DNA of 47,504 nucleotides from Rhodospirillales bacterium (GTDB lineage Bacteria; Pseudomonadota; Alphaproteobacteria; Acetobacterales; Acetobacteraceae), in assembly GCA_028866335.1 (NCBI GenBank), contig JAGWIL010000002.1:1-47504 (forward strand), given 5' to 3'. The position numbers and the translations under genes were made by a program. The notes beneath the pieces were generated by a model. The model made no database searches. It was not told where the DNA came from and saw nothing but the letters and a program-made list of their open reading frames with translations. Below are positions 20,406 to 29,371 of this stretch, piece after piece. Each line of letters opens with the position of its first letter. Position 1 is the first letter of the stretch.

Positions 20406-20678
20406 CTAGGTTGCGCTTCCAGAGGATGGGGCTACGGGTTTCGCTTGTGGGGGTGGCGTGCCGTTTTTCATTGCCTGCACATTCTGGTGCACCTCGCCCC
20501 AGAGCGCTCCCAGGACGCTCACCAGGGCCACCAGTGCCCCCACGATCGTCTGGATATCCCCTTGGGCGGCAGCGACCTTGGCCGAGTCCAGGCCGAGCGC
20601 TGGGGCCATTGCCAGAATCACGCCAAAGACGCCACTCAGTGCGGCGGCAATCCGATGCCATGTGGATAGGGAAAGCAT
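20406..20678 (-). CDS. Holin-like two-helix membrane protein
   Basis: 90 residues from the ATG at 20678, eight bases behind AAAGGA; an ATG at 20684 is the alternative. Two hydrophobic helices, AAALSGVFGVILAMAPALGL and TIVGALVALVSVLGALWGEV, are separated by a short polar turn with QGD; the C-terminus is polar and Pro-rich (GTPPPQAKPVAPSSGSAT). Size, topology and position as the last gene after the peptidase suggest a class II holin. It is preceded by a 19-base stem hairpin that may set its expression apart from the peptidase. Confidence 0.65.
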   Translation of the reverse strand: MLSLSTWHRIAAALSGVFGVILAMAPALGLDSAKVAAAQGDIQTIVGALVALVSVLGALWGEVHQNVQAMKNGTPPPQAKPVAPSSGSAT

Positions 20679-20694
20679 GGGCATGGTCCTTTCT

Positions 20695-20739
20695 AGAAAA
20701 CGAGCGCGCACGATTCTTTTTCGTGCGCGCTCGTTTTCT
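20695..20739 (-). terminator. 19-base stem hairpin between endolysin and holin-like genes
   Basis: Perfect arms of 19 bases (20695-20713 and 20721-20739) around a seven-base loop. The stem lies within two bases of the endolysin stop and, read leftward, ends in CGTTTTCT, so it may act as a partial terminator or attenuator. If it does, the holin-like gene receives less transcript than the peptidase. Confidence 0.65.
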
Positions 20740-20740
20740 G

Positions 20741-21682
20741 CTATCCCAGGTCGGCCAAGGTCTGTTGCACATTCGCTTTGACCAACGCCAGCTGGTGCGT
20801 GATCGTGTCGAGTTTTGCCAGTGCCTCATCCACTTGTGCGCGGGCCGCCGCGAGATCCGCACCGATGTTGCCGAGGTAGACCCCATTGGCATCGGTGTGC
20901 CGCAGTTCGCCCAGTTGGAACAGTTGCGATGCCCCCAGCGCAGAGGTCACCATCTCGGCCAATGGCGCGCCCAATGAGGCTGGTCCCCGTGCGAGCAACC
21001 ATGTCCGGAACGGCTCGGGCACGGGATACGCGACGTTCGCAAAGTGCAGCGCCGCCCCATCATCGGTGATGCCTCCTGGCAGTGGCGGCTTGGGGAAATC
21101 CAGGATCAGCATGCCGATGGGTTGCGCTGCCAGGAGGCCATACCCGCCCGCGTCATAGGGATAGATATCCCAACTCGACATCACGGCAGGATTATTCGGG
21201 TCCCCCACGACGTACCCCTCGGCAGCGATTCCGGCAATGTAGATCGCGTGATCATGCACGCCGGTGTCCTCATGTGTGCCAGCAGAATCGACCAATGCCA
21301 GCGCATTCTGGACCTGGAGCACGATCGGATGCACCCCCGCATGCGCCTTGATCAGATCATGCATTGCCGTGGGGTCCATGGGCGCATTGCGATAATCAAC
21401 CTCCCAGTCCTGGGGGATGATCGCGCCGCGCACCCGCAATTCCTTTGCCATATTCGCGATCGTTGCGCCGCCATTCTCCGCGCATTCGCCCCGCGCCAGC
21501 ATGGCATCGCGCATGGAAATCATCAGATCGATCGCGGCTTGTTGACTCATGGTGGGCTTCAGCGCGGCGGCATAGGCCATGGCGGCACTCGCCTGGGTAC
21601 ACGTCCCGTTATATGCACGACCATCGGTGCCCTTCGCGAATTCACTGATATGTGGGCCGGGCAAGAGCTGTTGGATTGCCAT
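20741..21682 (-). CDS. Papain-like (C39-type) peptidase, probable endolysin
   Basis: 313 residues; GAAAGGA ribosome site. Residues 20-165 have the layout of C39-like papain-fold peptidases: NGTCTQASAAMAYA with the likely nucleophile C28, a HDHAIYIAGI segment with H143/H145, and GDPNNP (D161) after it. Residues 205-255 form a small domain (PFRTWLLARGPASLGAPLAE) that could bind the cell wall. The last 55 residues are a coiled coil (ADLAAARAQVDEALAKLDTI). It lies at the end of the late operon beside membrane proteins of holin size, so a peptidoglycan cross-bridge peptidase used in lysis is the best reading. A virion-associated peptidase is the alternative. Confidence 0.7.
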   Translation of the reverse strand: MAIQQLLPGPHISEFAKGTDGRAYNGTCTQASAAMAYAAALKPTMSQQAAIDLMISMRDAMLARGECAENGGATIANMAKELRVRGAIIPQDWEVDYRNAPMDPTAMHDLIKAHAGVHPIVLQVQNALALVDSAGTHEDTGVHDHAIYIAGIAAEGYVVGDPNNPAVMSSWDIYPYDAGGYGLLAAQPIGMLILDFPKPPLPGGITDDGAALHFANVAYPVPEPFRTWLLARGPASLGAPLAEMVTSALGASQLFQLGELRHTDANGVYLGNIGADLAAARAQVDEALAKLDTITHQLALVKANVQQTLADLG

Positions 21683-21967
21683 TTATGGGGTCCTTTCATC
21701 ATGTTGCGGGGCATCGTCCCCTTGCGTGCGAGTATGCTGCGCGGTGAAATCCTTAAGGGCTTGAGCGTGTTGCTTGTGCATCTGCTTCGTTTCGGCATGC
21801 TGCTTCAGGCTGGTGGCCAGCACGATCGAGGACACGGCAGCACTGACGACGTTGGTATAATTGCCGAGGATCAAAGCAAGGCTGGTGACATTGGCAAAGA
21901 CGATCAGCGGAATGAGCAATCCAATCGTCAGCAGGATCACGAGCGGATGGGTCGCGTAGGCCACCAC
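21683..21967 (-). CDS. Small membrane protein of the lysis cassette, N-terminus frameshifted?
   Basis: 94 residues if begun at the GTG at 21967, which has no ribosome site. Two hydrophobic helices (VILLTIGLLIPLIVFANV and VVSAAVSSIVLATSL) precede a charged tail (KQMHKQHAQALKDFTAQHTR). The same frame is open upstream (RFYAWLDQRLFPRV), and an ATG with an excellent GAAGGTGAG site lies at 22013 but is one base out of frame across a run of five C (plus-strand G at 22006-22010). With four C the protein would start MPRFYAWLDQRLFPRVVAYA. A single-base indel, a sequencing error or slippage is likely. Probable holin or spanin-like accessory. Confidence 0.6.
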   Translation of the reverse strand: MVAYATHPLVILLTIGLLIPLIVFANVTSLALILGNYTNVVSAAVSSIVLATSLKQHAETKQMHKQHAQALKDFTAQHTRTQGDDAPQHDERTP

Positions 21968-22018
21968 GCGCGGAAAAAGGCGCTGATCGAGCCAGGCATA
22001 GAATCGGGGGCATCGTGC

Positions 22019-22414
22019 TCACCTTCGCGCAATGACGATGATCAGACTCACAAGACTAATGATCAGCCCCGCGCTCATGATGATCCAGCCAACGGCGGTC
22101 GTGCCCAGCGTAAACGTGCGGCCTCGTGCCGCTTCTTGCGCGGTTTCGACTTCGCCGATGCGCCCGGTCACTTCATCATAGCGTTGCTGGGCGAGTTCTT
22201 TGCTCATAAACCGCGTTTCTAGGGCAGAGAATCCCGTCTGCATTTCGGTGCGCAAGGCGCTCATATCGGAACGGGTAACATGATCCACGCTGAGGCTGTC
22301 AACTTTCGCACTCAATACCCCCAGGCTGGCCGTGACGGGAGCCATCTCGGCACGAATGATCGCGCGAATGTCTTCCGAGGTCAGCCGCCCATCCACAGGA
22401 CGAAACCATGCCAT
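22019..22414 (-). CDS. Coiled-coil protein with C-terminal membrane anchor
   Basis: 131 residues behind a CGGAGT ribosome site. Residues 15-95 form a long coiled coil (EDIRAIIRAEMAPVTASLGV, VDSLSVDHVTRSDMSALRTE, YDEVTGRIGEVETAQEAARG), then one hydrophobic helix (VGWIIMSAGLIISLVSLIIV) ends the chain with ARR. This build is that of XhlA/Bdr-type phage membrane proteins that accompany holin and endolysin. Located directly upstream of the small membrane gene and the peptidase, it is probably a lysis accessory protein. Confidence 0.65.
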   Translation of the reverse strand: MAWFRPVDGRLTSEDIRAIIRAEMAPVTASLGVLSAKVDSLSVDHVTRSDMSALRTEMQTGFSALETRFMSKELAQQRYDEVTGRIGEVETAQEAARGRTFTLGTTAVGWIIMSAGLIISLVSLIIVIARR

Positions 22415-22417
22415 ATG

Positions 22418-22705
22418 CTACTCCGTCCCAGGTGGCGCGTCCGGTGATGGCGAGGATACGGGGTGATCGGGTTCGGGCGTGATAATGACCCCTCGTGCGC
22501 TATCAATGGTGGCAGGCACCGCCGGATCAATCCCATAGGATTGCAGCAGCAGGTGCTTCAGATTGCGCACCACCTCGGCCTCGCGCGCGCGCACGAATGC
22601 TAACTCATGCGTCAGGCGCGCTTGCTCTGCCTGCAAAAATGTCCCGATGTGTTCCACGGCGGTGAAGTGCGCGAGGTGATTCGCGCCGATGGGATATTCT
22701 GCCAT
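22418..22705 (-). CDS. Small hypothetical protein of the lysis/fibre boundary
   Basis: 95 residues from the ATG at 22705, behind a GGGAG site. The middle is one amphipathic helix (TAVEHIGTFLQAEQARLTHE, FVRAREAEVVRNLKHLLLQS), the C-terminus is Pro/Asp rich (EPDHPVSSPSPDAPPG). There is no known domain. Placed between the last fibre gene and the coiled-coil membrane gene; could be a fibre assembly protein or an XhlA-like partner. Confidence 0.5.
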   Translation of the reverse strand: MAEYPIGANHLAHFTAVEHIGTFLQAEQARLTHELAFVRAREAEVVRNLKHLLLQSYGIDPAVPATIDSARGVIITPEPDHPVSSPSPDAPPGTE

Positions 22706-22718
22706 GCCAACTCCCTTT

Positions 22719-23315
22719 CTATGTCGTGACCACCCATGCCGAGCCGCTCCATGTTTGCGGATTCGCCTGCACCCATGCGGAGCCATTCCAGATCTTGATT
22801 AGCGTGCCGTCTACCCATGCCGAGCCGGGCCAGACTTTGCCGACGCCGCCGGGCGTATACGTGATATACGCGCCCACCGCGCCAACAGGAGAAATCGTCG
22901 GACTGGCAAATGAGCCAGGGCTACTCATCGCTTTGGTGTAGGACGTATTCGCGAGGCCGGTGCTCGATGACTCGGAACTGAACACGAGCGATCCGGTGGC
23001 GACGAACCCGATCCAGATCGTGCCTGCCGCCACATAGACACTGCTGATGCTTTTCGTCCACCAGTCCTGGCCACCCGCGCCGGACCCGCTTTTGTTGTTG
23101 ATCGCAAACGCGCCGGAATTGATCAAGAGATTGCCGGAACTATCCCAGACGCACAGATAGCCATTCTGGCTTGCGCTCTCGGAGTCGAAATAGCCAGAGA
23201 TACTGGTGACGACGCCGCCGCCGGTGGGCATCGTGAATTCCGACGCGGCGGCGGTAGCCGATCCGATATAGTCATAGCCCGCCGCCGGGCTGGTGGTGTT
23301 GCCAATCGTCGCCAC
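22719..23315 (-). CDS. Tail fibre / receptor-binding-like protein
   Basis: 198 residues from a GTG with a GAGGTGA site. The first 140 residues are Ser/Gly-rich beta structure (YDYIGSATAAASEFTMPTGG, LCVWDSSGNLLINSGAFAIN) like jelly-roll receptor-binding domains. The last 40 residues hold three W-x-G-S-A-W units (KVWPGSAWVDG, KIWNGSAWVQA, TWSGSAWVVTT), a short repeat common at the ends of phage fibre proteins. It is the most distal structural gene before lysis, the usual place of host-range proteins. Confidence 0.65.
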   Translation of the reverse strand: MATIGNTTSPAAGYDYIGSATAAASEFTMPTGGGVVTSISGYFDSESASQNGYLCVWDSSGNLLINSGAFAINNKSGSGAGGQDWWTKSISSVYVAAGTIWIGFVATGSLVFSSESSSTGLANTSYTKAMSSPGSFASPTISPVGAVGAYITYTPGGVGKVWPGSAWVDGTLIKIWNGSAWVQANPQTWSGSAWVVTT

Positions 23316-23323
23316 GGATCACC

Positions 23324-24130
23324 TCACTGATTCAGCCAGATGCTGCCGGTCGGGATCGTGCCAGTGGGCGTGGTGGTGCCAGTAAAGATGGGCACGCTGG
23401 TGGCCGTGCCGTTGCGCGTCGTGGGAATGCCGCAATTTGCCGGGCCGTTATAATTTCCGCTGTCGTCAATATAGGTGGTAATGTGGGCCGAAGCTGCACT
23501 CCCAATGCCGAAGGGCACTTTCAGTGTGGTGCCATTCCAGGTGCCAAACTCAATCCAATTTGCCGCGCCGGATTGCGGCGTATTGAGGTAGAGCGACGTT
23601 TCCACCGCCAACCACGAGAGGCTGCCATATGGCCCCCCGGATGGGCCAACATTGACGGCCCCAGGGAAATTGATCGCCCCCGCTCCGCTTGTGAACAGCG
23701 ACGTGGTGAGCGTGCGGGCATCGGTGACGGTGCTGATATTGCCGCTCCCGTCCGTAGTGAGGTGGCAAATCGCGAGATAATTGCTCACGCCGCTGTGGGA
23801 CGTGGCAAACGACCACGTCCCATCGGGGTTCAGATCCAGATAATAGGTCGTGGATAATGCCGAGGTGGTGAATTGGCCCCCGATGCTCGCGGCCTGCGCC
23901 CGCCGCCGAAGCGTATTATCCGCTTGCAAGAGGAATGCCGTGCCCGCCGTCACGTCAAGCTGATTCGCGGTCGTGCCGTCTTTGGTGCAGACAAGACCGG
24001 AAAGCACGAACGCGGTAAAAAGATCCTGCTCGAAACTATTCGTGCTTTCGGTGTATTGGCTCTCGATATTATTGAGGCGGGCGGCGCTGGCAGAGTCGCC
24101 ATTCACCCACGTGTGCGCCGTATAAGGCAT
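23324..24130 (-). CDS. Tail fibre or baseplate-associated protein
   Basis: 268 residues. The ATG at 24130 is seven bases behind GGGGGTG; a GTG at 24139 is an alternative. The N-terminal segment HTWVNGDSASAARLNNIESQ carries the 'W-x-n-G-e...a-x-x-L-N-x-i-E' motif found at the start of many siphophage tail and fibre proteins. The remainder is beta-rich and Thr/Ser/Gly-rich (QLDVTAGTAFLLQADNTLRR, LSTTYYLDLNPDGTWSFATS), ending in the TGTIPTGSIWLNQ pattern. It lies between the distal tail gene and the receptor-binding candidate. Confidence 0.65.
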   Translation of the reverse strand: MPYTAHTWVNGDSASAARLNNIESQYTESTNSFEQDLFTAFVLSGLVCTKDGTTANQLDVTAGTAFLLQADNTLRRRAQAASIGGQFTTSALSTTYYLDLNPDGTWSFATSHSGVSNYLAICHLTTDGSGNISTVTDARTLTTSLFTSGAGAINFPGAVNVGPSGGPYGSLSWLAVETSLYLNTPQSGAANWIEFGTWNGTTLKVPFGIGSAASAHITTYIDDSGNYNGPANCGIPTTRNGTATSVPIFTGTTTPTGTIPTGSIWLNQ

Positions 24131-24142
24131 CGCAATCACCCC

Positions 24143-24748
24143 CTAGAGTGTTGAATCCAGTTGAAATGAGGCGCTATCTACATTGTTCGTGTGGCTCCAA
24201 AATTGCACATCCCGCGCAAGCAGGGTGCCGGTGCCCGCGCTACTGGTTGCGGTTGATCCGCCCCAATAGCCGACTTCCAGATAGGTAGCGGTGGGGGTCG
24301 TTGGATCAAAATACCCCGTATTGAGCGATTCTCCCGCTGCCGCGCCTGCCACACCGGGGGTGGCCCCGATCCGATAGGCCGTGGATTGCGCATACAGTTG
24401 GGTATCGGTTGCCGCAGGCGTCGTCACCACGCCGGAGCCAATCGCATAATTCGCGTTGGCTGTGAAACTGCTCACCGCGATCACGGTGTCGCCTGGGCTA
24501 TTGCCGGTCCCGGTGATGACCTGCGTATCTCCCGTGGAATCAATGAGCGTGAGCGATTGCCCATTGGCAATCGCATTCGGAATCCCTGCCGCGAGCGTGA
24601 TGCTGGTATACGCGGTCCCTGACACCAGCGCAGCGGTGAGCGTCCCCATTCCGGTGCTCACCTCAACATAGGTAATGGCCGTATTTGCCCCCGCCGTCTG
24701 CAAGGCCGTGGCCCACAACGTCAAGCCACCATTCGTCAAGACCGCCAT
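24143..24748 (-). CDS. Tail protein, beta-rich
   Basis: 201 residues behind an AGGAGC site. Composed of Ala/Thr/Gly-rich strands (NGGLTLWATALQTAGANTAI, LTLIDSTGDTQVITGTGNSP, ATYLEVGYWGGSTATSSAGT). The order 'TYVEVSTGMGTLTAALVSGT' resembles the family of phage proteins placed after tail hub genes, of which the product at 41502 (TLTxGIGIWDASS) is a distant structural cousin in this genome. Probably part of the distal tail or fibre base. Confidence 0.6.
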   Translation of the reverse strand: MAVLTNGGLTLWATALQTAGANTAITYVEVSTGMGTLTAALVSGTAYTSITLAAGIPNAIANGQSLTLIDSTGDTQVITGTGNSPGDTVIAVSSFTANANYAIGSGVVTTPAATDTQLYAQSTAYRIGATPGVAGAAAGESLNTGYFDPTTPTATYLEVGYWGGSTATSSAGTGTLLARDVQFWSHTNNVDSASFQLDSTL

Positions 24749-24760
24749 AGGGGGATGCTC

Positions 24761-26740
24761 CTAACACACAGTTGTGGGGATCGTGAATGGCACGATGGGG
24801 CACGTCGTTTTCGTCGCATGCACCACCACGGTGGGGCTCAGCGTGATTTGCGAGGCCAATAACAGCGCAAGGGTGCTGCTATCCGATGTATCAGAGAGGT
24901 CACTTGGATCGGCTTGCTGGTTCATGAGATTCTGGTAATACGTCTGCCATTGTGCCGCGTCATAGGGGCTGCCCACCGCCGTCACGTGATACCAGAGGTT
25001 ATATCCGTCGCGACTATCCGTCATCTCGACACTTTGGATGAGCATTTGCCGATTGGTTAGGCCGAAATCGGCCAGGTTCACCGTGAGCATCTGCCCTTCT
25101 GCCAGCGTGGATTTGAGGGTATCAAACTCAAGCAGCGTCATATCCTGCCCATAGTGCGAGAGCATGCCCCCCGCGATCTGAAATGCCGCCGCTTGGGTGT
25201 GCACCTTCGTATCCGCTTGCACCGCTTCCACATAGCCAGTCCCCCCACTTTCACGCGCCTTCTGTGCCGCGATCAGGCTACTATTACTCGCGAGGGCCAC
25301 GATCGGATACCGCCCCTTATACGTCACGGTCAGATATTGGCTCGTGGATAAGACGGGGCTGCCCGTGTCTTGCGCACACACCGCATCCCCCACCGCGACA
25401 TACCAGTTTTGCCCCGTCGCGCCTTTCGTCCCGATGCCACTATTCAGCGTATAGGTGCTGCCCGTGCTGCTATCATAGATGCTCATGTCCCGTGCCGTGA
25501 CACTCGCCACATCATAACTGAGCGTGAACCCGCGCTTGTGCCCGTCGCCATAGATCGTCTCAGTCAATACCCCCGTCGTGGCAAAAGCGCCGCGCACGAA
25601 TTGCCGGTTCACGTACCGATTGTTGCCATTCGTGACACTCAGGTTGCTATCATTCGTGACTTGCGTCCCGTCAAGCGTGAATGGGGCGGGAATCCCGCCA
25701 TATGGCTGAAACCACAGGACGCTATTGAGATCAATGTTCCACCAATACCCCGATTGCTGCGCAAGCCAGTCGAGCGCGGCGGCAATCTGCTTGCCATTCC
25801 AGATCACTTCCGTGATGGTGGGACCAGCGGCAATACTGCTCGCGGTCGCCGTGACCCCTTCGGCAGCGAGCACGGTCGAGAGCAAGGATTGCACGATCGT
25901 CCCTGCGCTGGTTGCCAGAAATGACGTGAACACCACGCGCTTATCCGCTTTATAGCAGTTATCCATGAGGGTCAGGTCATGTAAGAGCAATCCCGTCCCT
26001 TGCCGACTGCCGGGTGGCTTATACGCCTTATCCTTGCTGACATAGCCCGCATAGACAAGCGTTCCGGCGGCGCTATAGATCGTGACGCGCGTGCCATAGG
26101 ACCACGTGACCCCGACGGCGCTCCAAACACGCATGCTGCCGGTGCTGCGTTGCCCGATCTGGTTTATGACGCTCACGGACCCCGCTTCCACTTGATAAAT
26201 CGTGCCGCCAATATAGGCGGTCATGCTATTAAAATTGAGGACCACGCCCCCCGCCACCCATGCGGCAAGCGTCCCACTATTGATCTGTAGCCCATCGGCC
26301 CACAAATTAATGGCAAGGAGATTCCCGCCCGTATCCCAGCGAATGGCGACATAGGTGCTCGGCAGCGAGCTCCCCAGCGTCACGGTCGTGCTGAACCGGA
26401 CCCATGTCCCTGCCGAGGGGAGCGTGATATTCCCAACGGTGCCAATATTCCCGATGTCCGATTGGCAATAGTAGCGAATCGTGGCCCCCGCCGAGGTGGC
26501 ATCGGTCAGGAAATAGGTGCTGAGGGTGATCTGCTCGGACGCGGTGAACTCGGCCACTGGCACCCGCACTTCGCAGCCCTGGTAGGTTGCCGTCCCATCA
26601 CTCCGGAACTTCAGCGATGAGGCCCCGTGCCAGGCATGGCTAGTATCGCGGGCAAGGGTCACGCCGGTATTGATTGTGGTGAACCCCGTCGTATCAGTTT
26701 CGACATCAGCTTGATTTGCGGTGAGCAGATTCGTTGTCAT
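24761..26740 (-). CDS. Distal tail hub protein with N-terminal carbohydrate-binding-like module
   Basis: 659 residues. Residues 1-165 look like a CBM4/9-type jelly roll (NLLTANQADVETDTTGFTTI, SHAWHGASSLKFRSDGTATY, LPSAGTWVRFSTTVTLGSSL), as seen in proteins that bind host or matrix sugars. Residues 170-600 resemble a phage tail hub or Tal-type protein: a WSYGTRVTIYSAAGTLVYAG segment, then the gp27-like GKQIAAALDWLAQQSGYWWN segment, and a beta-rich end. It follows the tape measure gene directly, the usual position of Dit/Tal proteins. It likely forms the tail tip and contacts the cell surface. Confidence 0.7.
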   Translation of the reverse strand: MTTNLLTANQADVETDTTGFTTINTGVTLARDTSHAWHGASSLKFRSDGTATYQGCEVRVPVAEFTASEQITLSTYFLTDATSAGATIRYYCQSDIGNIGTVGNITLPSAGTWVRFSTTVTLGSSLPSTYVAIRWDTGGNLLAINLWADGLQINSGTLAAWVAGGVVLNFNSMTAYIGGTIYQVEAGSVSVINQIGQRSTGSMRVWSAVGVTWSYGTRVTIYSAAGTLVYAGYVSKDKAYKPPGSRQGTGLLLHDLTLMDNCYKADKRVVFTSFLATSAGTIVQSLLSTVLAAEGVTATASSIAAGPTITEVIWNGKQIAAALDWLAQQSGYWWNIDLNSVLWFQPYGGIPAPFTLDGTQVTNDSNLSVTNGNNRYVNRQFVRGAFATTGVLTETIYGDGHKRGFTLSYDVASVTARDMSIYDSSTGSTYTLNSGIGTKGATGQNWYVAVGDAVCAQDTGSPVLSTSQYLTVTYKGRYPIVALASNSSLIAAQKARESGGTGYVEAVQADTKVHTQAAAFQIAGGMLSHYGQDMTLLEFDTLKSTLAEGQMLTVNLADFGLTNRQMLIQSVEMTDSRDGYNLWYHVTAVGSPYDAAQWQTYYQNLMNQQADPSDLSDTSDSSTLALLLASQITLSPTVVVHATKTTCPIVPFTIPTTVC

Positions 26741-26743
26741 GGG

Positions 26744-29278
26744 TTAGAACCCCCGACTACCGGTGCCATTGCGAATCACATCGGGTTGCAAGCGGGTCAC
26801 GATTTGCGCGACCCGCACCCCATCCAGATAGATCGTGAGGGGAAGCATTTGTCCCCCTTGTGTTGCGGTGCCCAGGCCATAGGCTTGCATCATGCCTGCA
26901 GGGATGCCGCTCACGCTTTGCCCCTGCGCCAGCGGCGTGATCTGTGCGCCGCCGGGCATCTGCACCAGTTCCGGCCCGTTCTCGCCGACAATCGCGAGAC
27001 CCGTGCCGCCCATCGTGCCGCCGGTGGCAAAGTGCGGCAAGAGATTGCCCAGGCCCCCGATCGCGCCGCCGATCACCGGAATGTTTTTCAGTGCCCCCGC
27101 GATCGCCCCCGCGCCGGACGCGATGCCCGCCGCGAGCTTTTGCATCAGCGTCATCCCGAAATTCAGCAGATCGCCTGGCAGGGACGAAAGCGCGCCCAGC
27201 ACCTTGCCCGGCAGCGAGGTGAAGAAATTGACCACGCCGGTAACGAGATCGCTCACCTTCGTGATGAATCCCGATTTCAGCTCCTCCGCTTTGGCCACGA
27301 CCCAGTTTTTCAGATCGATCAGTTTGCCCAGCACCCCCATCGCCAGGTTTTTGCTGAACTGGATCGCGCTATCCTTCATTTCGCCCATGTGCCCCAGGAA
27401 GCCCAGCTTGGCTTCCCGTGCCTGCCGGATCGCATCCTGCTTGACGCGCTCCATTTGCGCCTTGTGTTGTGCTGCGAGCATGACCGCATGCTGGACGGCC
27501 TCGCGTTGCATCTGTTCGGTGTGCTCGACCACCGCGAGGCGCATTTCTAGCACTTTTTTCTTGGCCGGATCGGTCGTGTTCTTGATCTGTTCCAGGAGCC
27601 CCTGGCGCATGCGATCGGTGTGCATCACGGCGGCTTGGGCCATTTGCGCCGTGTGCTGATCGGCGGCCACCTTCATCGCGAGCGTGTGGACTTGCGTCGC
27701 GTCATCGGCAGATTTCATGCCTGCCAGCACAGATGACGCCATGGCTCCGATCGGCCCGGGAATGTGCGACAGCATCCCCAGGATGTTTTCCACGGCGGAT
27801 CGGATGATGATTTTCAGTTTGTCGAACCACTGGCCGATCTCTTTGATGTGCGTCACGATGAGGATGATGATCCCGATCACACCTGCAATGGCGATGCCCA
27901 CCAGAATGAAGGGGGCCGCCGCCGCGATGGTCGCCACTGCCGCCGCGCCCGCTGCCACCGCCTGCGCGCCAAATGCCACCACACTCGACGCGATCGCGGT
28001 CACTGCCGCCGGAATGGCCGACGCCGCAAATCCTAGCATCGCGCCGCCCAGCAGTAACAAGATCCCCTTGACCGCCGTCGCTGCCGGACCAGTGCCTTCC
28101 AGCCAGCTCACGAATCGCCCACCCGTGGAAACCACCGCGAGCAATCCCCCCACGATCGCCATGAGGGTTGGCACGAAATACGTGGAAAACAGATCCACGA
28201 TCTTGCCCGCAACGGGTAACAGCCCCGTGCCGATCTTGATCATGAGCGTCTCGACAACTTCTTTGGCCCGATCCATCTTGAAATTAAAATCCTTTTGTAC
28301 ATCGGACCAGCCGACAATCGATGTGCCGCCCTTTTTGACCTGATCCGTGACACCCGCGACGTTGTTCTTGAAGTCCGACATGTGCGTACTGGTCAGATCC
28401 ACTATGCCCTGCATCTGCTTGCTGCCACCGGAAATGTCTTTCAGCGCCGCGACATAGGCCGCGCTGCCGACGGGGAACTTTTTCCCCACCGCGTCGGTGA
28501 TCATTTTCAGCGCGTCGGGCAGACTCTTTTGCATCTCCGACGCCACGTCAGAAGACGAGAGGCCGAAGTTTGCCAGCGCCTTTTGTGCGGCCTTGCTTGG
28601 TGCGTCCAGAGCGAGGATCGTTTGGCGCAGATATGTCGCGGCATTGGCGGCGGGCACGCCCTCGCCGGTCATGGTGGCCATCGCGCCCATCACGTCATTG
28701 AGACCGACCCCGGCGGCACTGGACGTGGGGAGGATCTGGGACATGGCCGCCGCTAGATCGGCCATGTGGGTTTTGCCGGATGCCACCGTCGCGATGAGCG
28801 TGTTCATCGCGCCGCTCGCCCCATTCGTGACATCGGGATAATCTTTCAGGATCGTCGTGAGGGCATCTGCCGTCGTCCCAAGATCGGCATTGCCGACTTT
28901 CGCGCCCTCGGCGGCGGCCTTCAGCACATCCAGCCCCGCTTTGCCGTGATAGCCCGCGCTCTCAATCATGAACATGCCATCGGTCAACTGCTGGGTGCTC
29001 GTGCCCGTCGCCGTTGCCATGTTGAGGATGCCATCCGACACCATCTTGATATTGCTCTGCGATTCCCCCGCGCCCGTCACCAATGAGGTCATGCCCGCCT
29101 GGAAATCGCCCGCCATCTTGACGGCGGCGATCCCAATGCCTGCAACCGCCGCAACCCCGCCCAGCGCCGCAATAGGCAACGCCTTGCCCAACAAGCCCGC
29201 GACGCCATTAAGCCCCTTTTCCGCGCCGGACGTATCCGCGCTAACCTTGGCAACTAATTGGGCGACTTGAATTGGCAT
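26744..29278 (-). CDS. Tail tape measure protein
   Basis: 844 residues. The N-terminal 300 residues match the phage minor tail / TP901-type tape measure domain (KVSADTSGAEKGLNGVAGLL, ATATGTSTQQLTDGMFMIES, TTADALTTILKDYPDVTNGA, MGAMATMTGEGVPAANAATY). A central stretch has hydrophobic helices (FVPTLMAIVGGLLAVVSTGG, LVGIAIAGVIGIIILIVTHI) and a long coiled coil follows (residues 540-640). The C-terminus is Gly-rich. At about 150 bases of tail per 800-900 residues by the usual 1.5 angstrom per residue rule, the tail would be near 125 nm. It is preceded by the chaperone pair, although an opposite-strand gene is inserted between. Confidence 0.9.
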   Translation of the reverse strand: MPIQVAQLVAKVSADTSGAEKGLNGVAGLLGKALPIAALGGVAAVAGIGIAAVKMAGDFQAGMTSLVTGAGESQSNIKMVSDGILNMATATGTSTQQLTDGMFMIESAGYHGKAGLDVLKAAAEGAKVGNADLGTTADALTTILKDYPDVTNGASGAMNTLIATVASGKTHMADLAAAMSQILPTSSAAGVGLNDVMGAMATMTGEGVPAANAATYLRQTILALDAPSKAAQKALANFGLSSSDVASEMQKSLPDALKMITDAVGKKFPVGSAAYVAALKDISGGSKQMQGIVDLTSTHMSDFKNNVAGVTDQVKKGGTSIVGWSDVQKDFNFKMDRAKEVVETLMIKIGTGLLPVAGKIVDLFSTYFVPTLMAIVGGLLAVVSTGGRFVSWLEGTGPAATAVKGILLLLGGAMLGFAASAIPAAVTAIASSVVAFGAQAVAAGAAAVATIAAAAPFILVGIAIAGVIGIIILIVTHIKEIGQWFDKLKIIIRSAVENILGMLSHIPGPIGAMASSVLAGMKSADDATQVHTLAMKVAADQHTAQMAQAAVMHTDRMRQGLLEQIKNTTDPAKKKVLEMRLAVVEHTEQMQREAVQHAVMLAAQHKAQMERVKQDAIRQAREAKLGFLGHMGEMKDSAIQFSKNLAMGVLGKLIDLKNWVVAKAEELKSGFITKVSDLVTGVVNFFTSLPGKVLGALSSLPGDLLNFGMTLMQKLAAGIASGAGAIAGALKNIPVIGGAIGGLGNLLPHFATGGTMGGTGLAIVGENGPELVQMPGGAQITPLAQGQSVSGIPAGMMQAYGLGTATQGGQMLPLTIYLDGVRVAQIVTRLQPDVIRNGTGSRGF

Positions 29279-29371
29279 GAGAACGCCTCGCTTGCTTGTT
29301 TGCCAAGATGGTACAATGGGAACGCGGCGGCATGCGCCCCGCCGCGCTCAACACCAAAAGGAGGAATGTCC

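Noticed and set aside
21044..22222. Long forward frame (392 codons) opposite the peptidase and membrane genes
   Set aside because: Crosses several late genes and their ribosome sites; the composition (His, Arg, Ile rich) is that of a reverse shadow.
22719..23315. Integrase or recombinase gene in the late region
   Set aside because: No tyrosine recombinase R-H-x-x-R-Y set or serine recombinase motif was seen here or in any other reading frame.
26627..27550. Long forward frame (307 codons) opposite the tape measure gene
   Set aside because: Shadow of the tape measure coding sequence; no start signal or domain.
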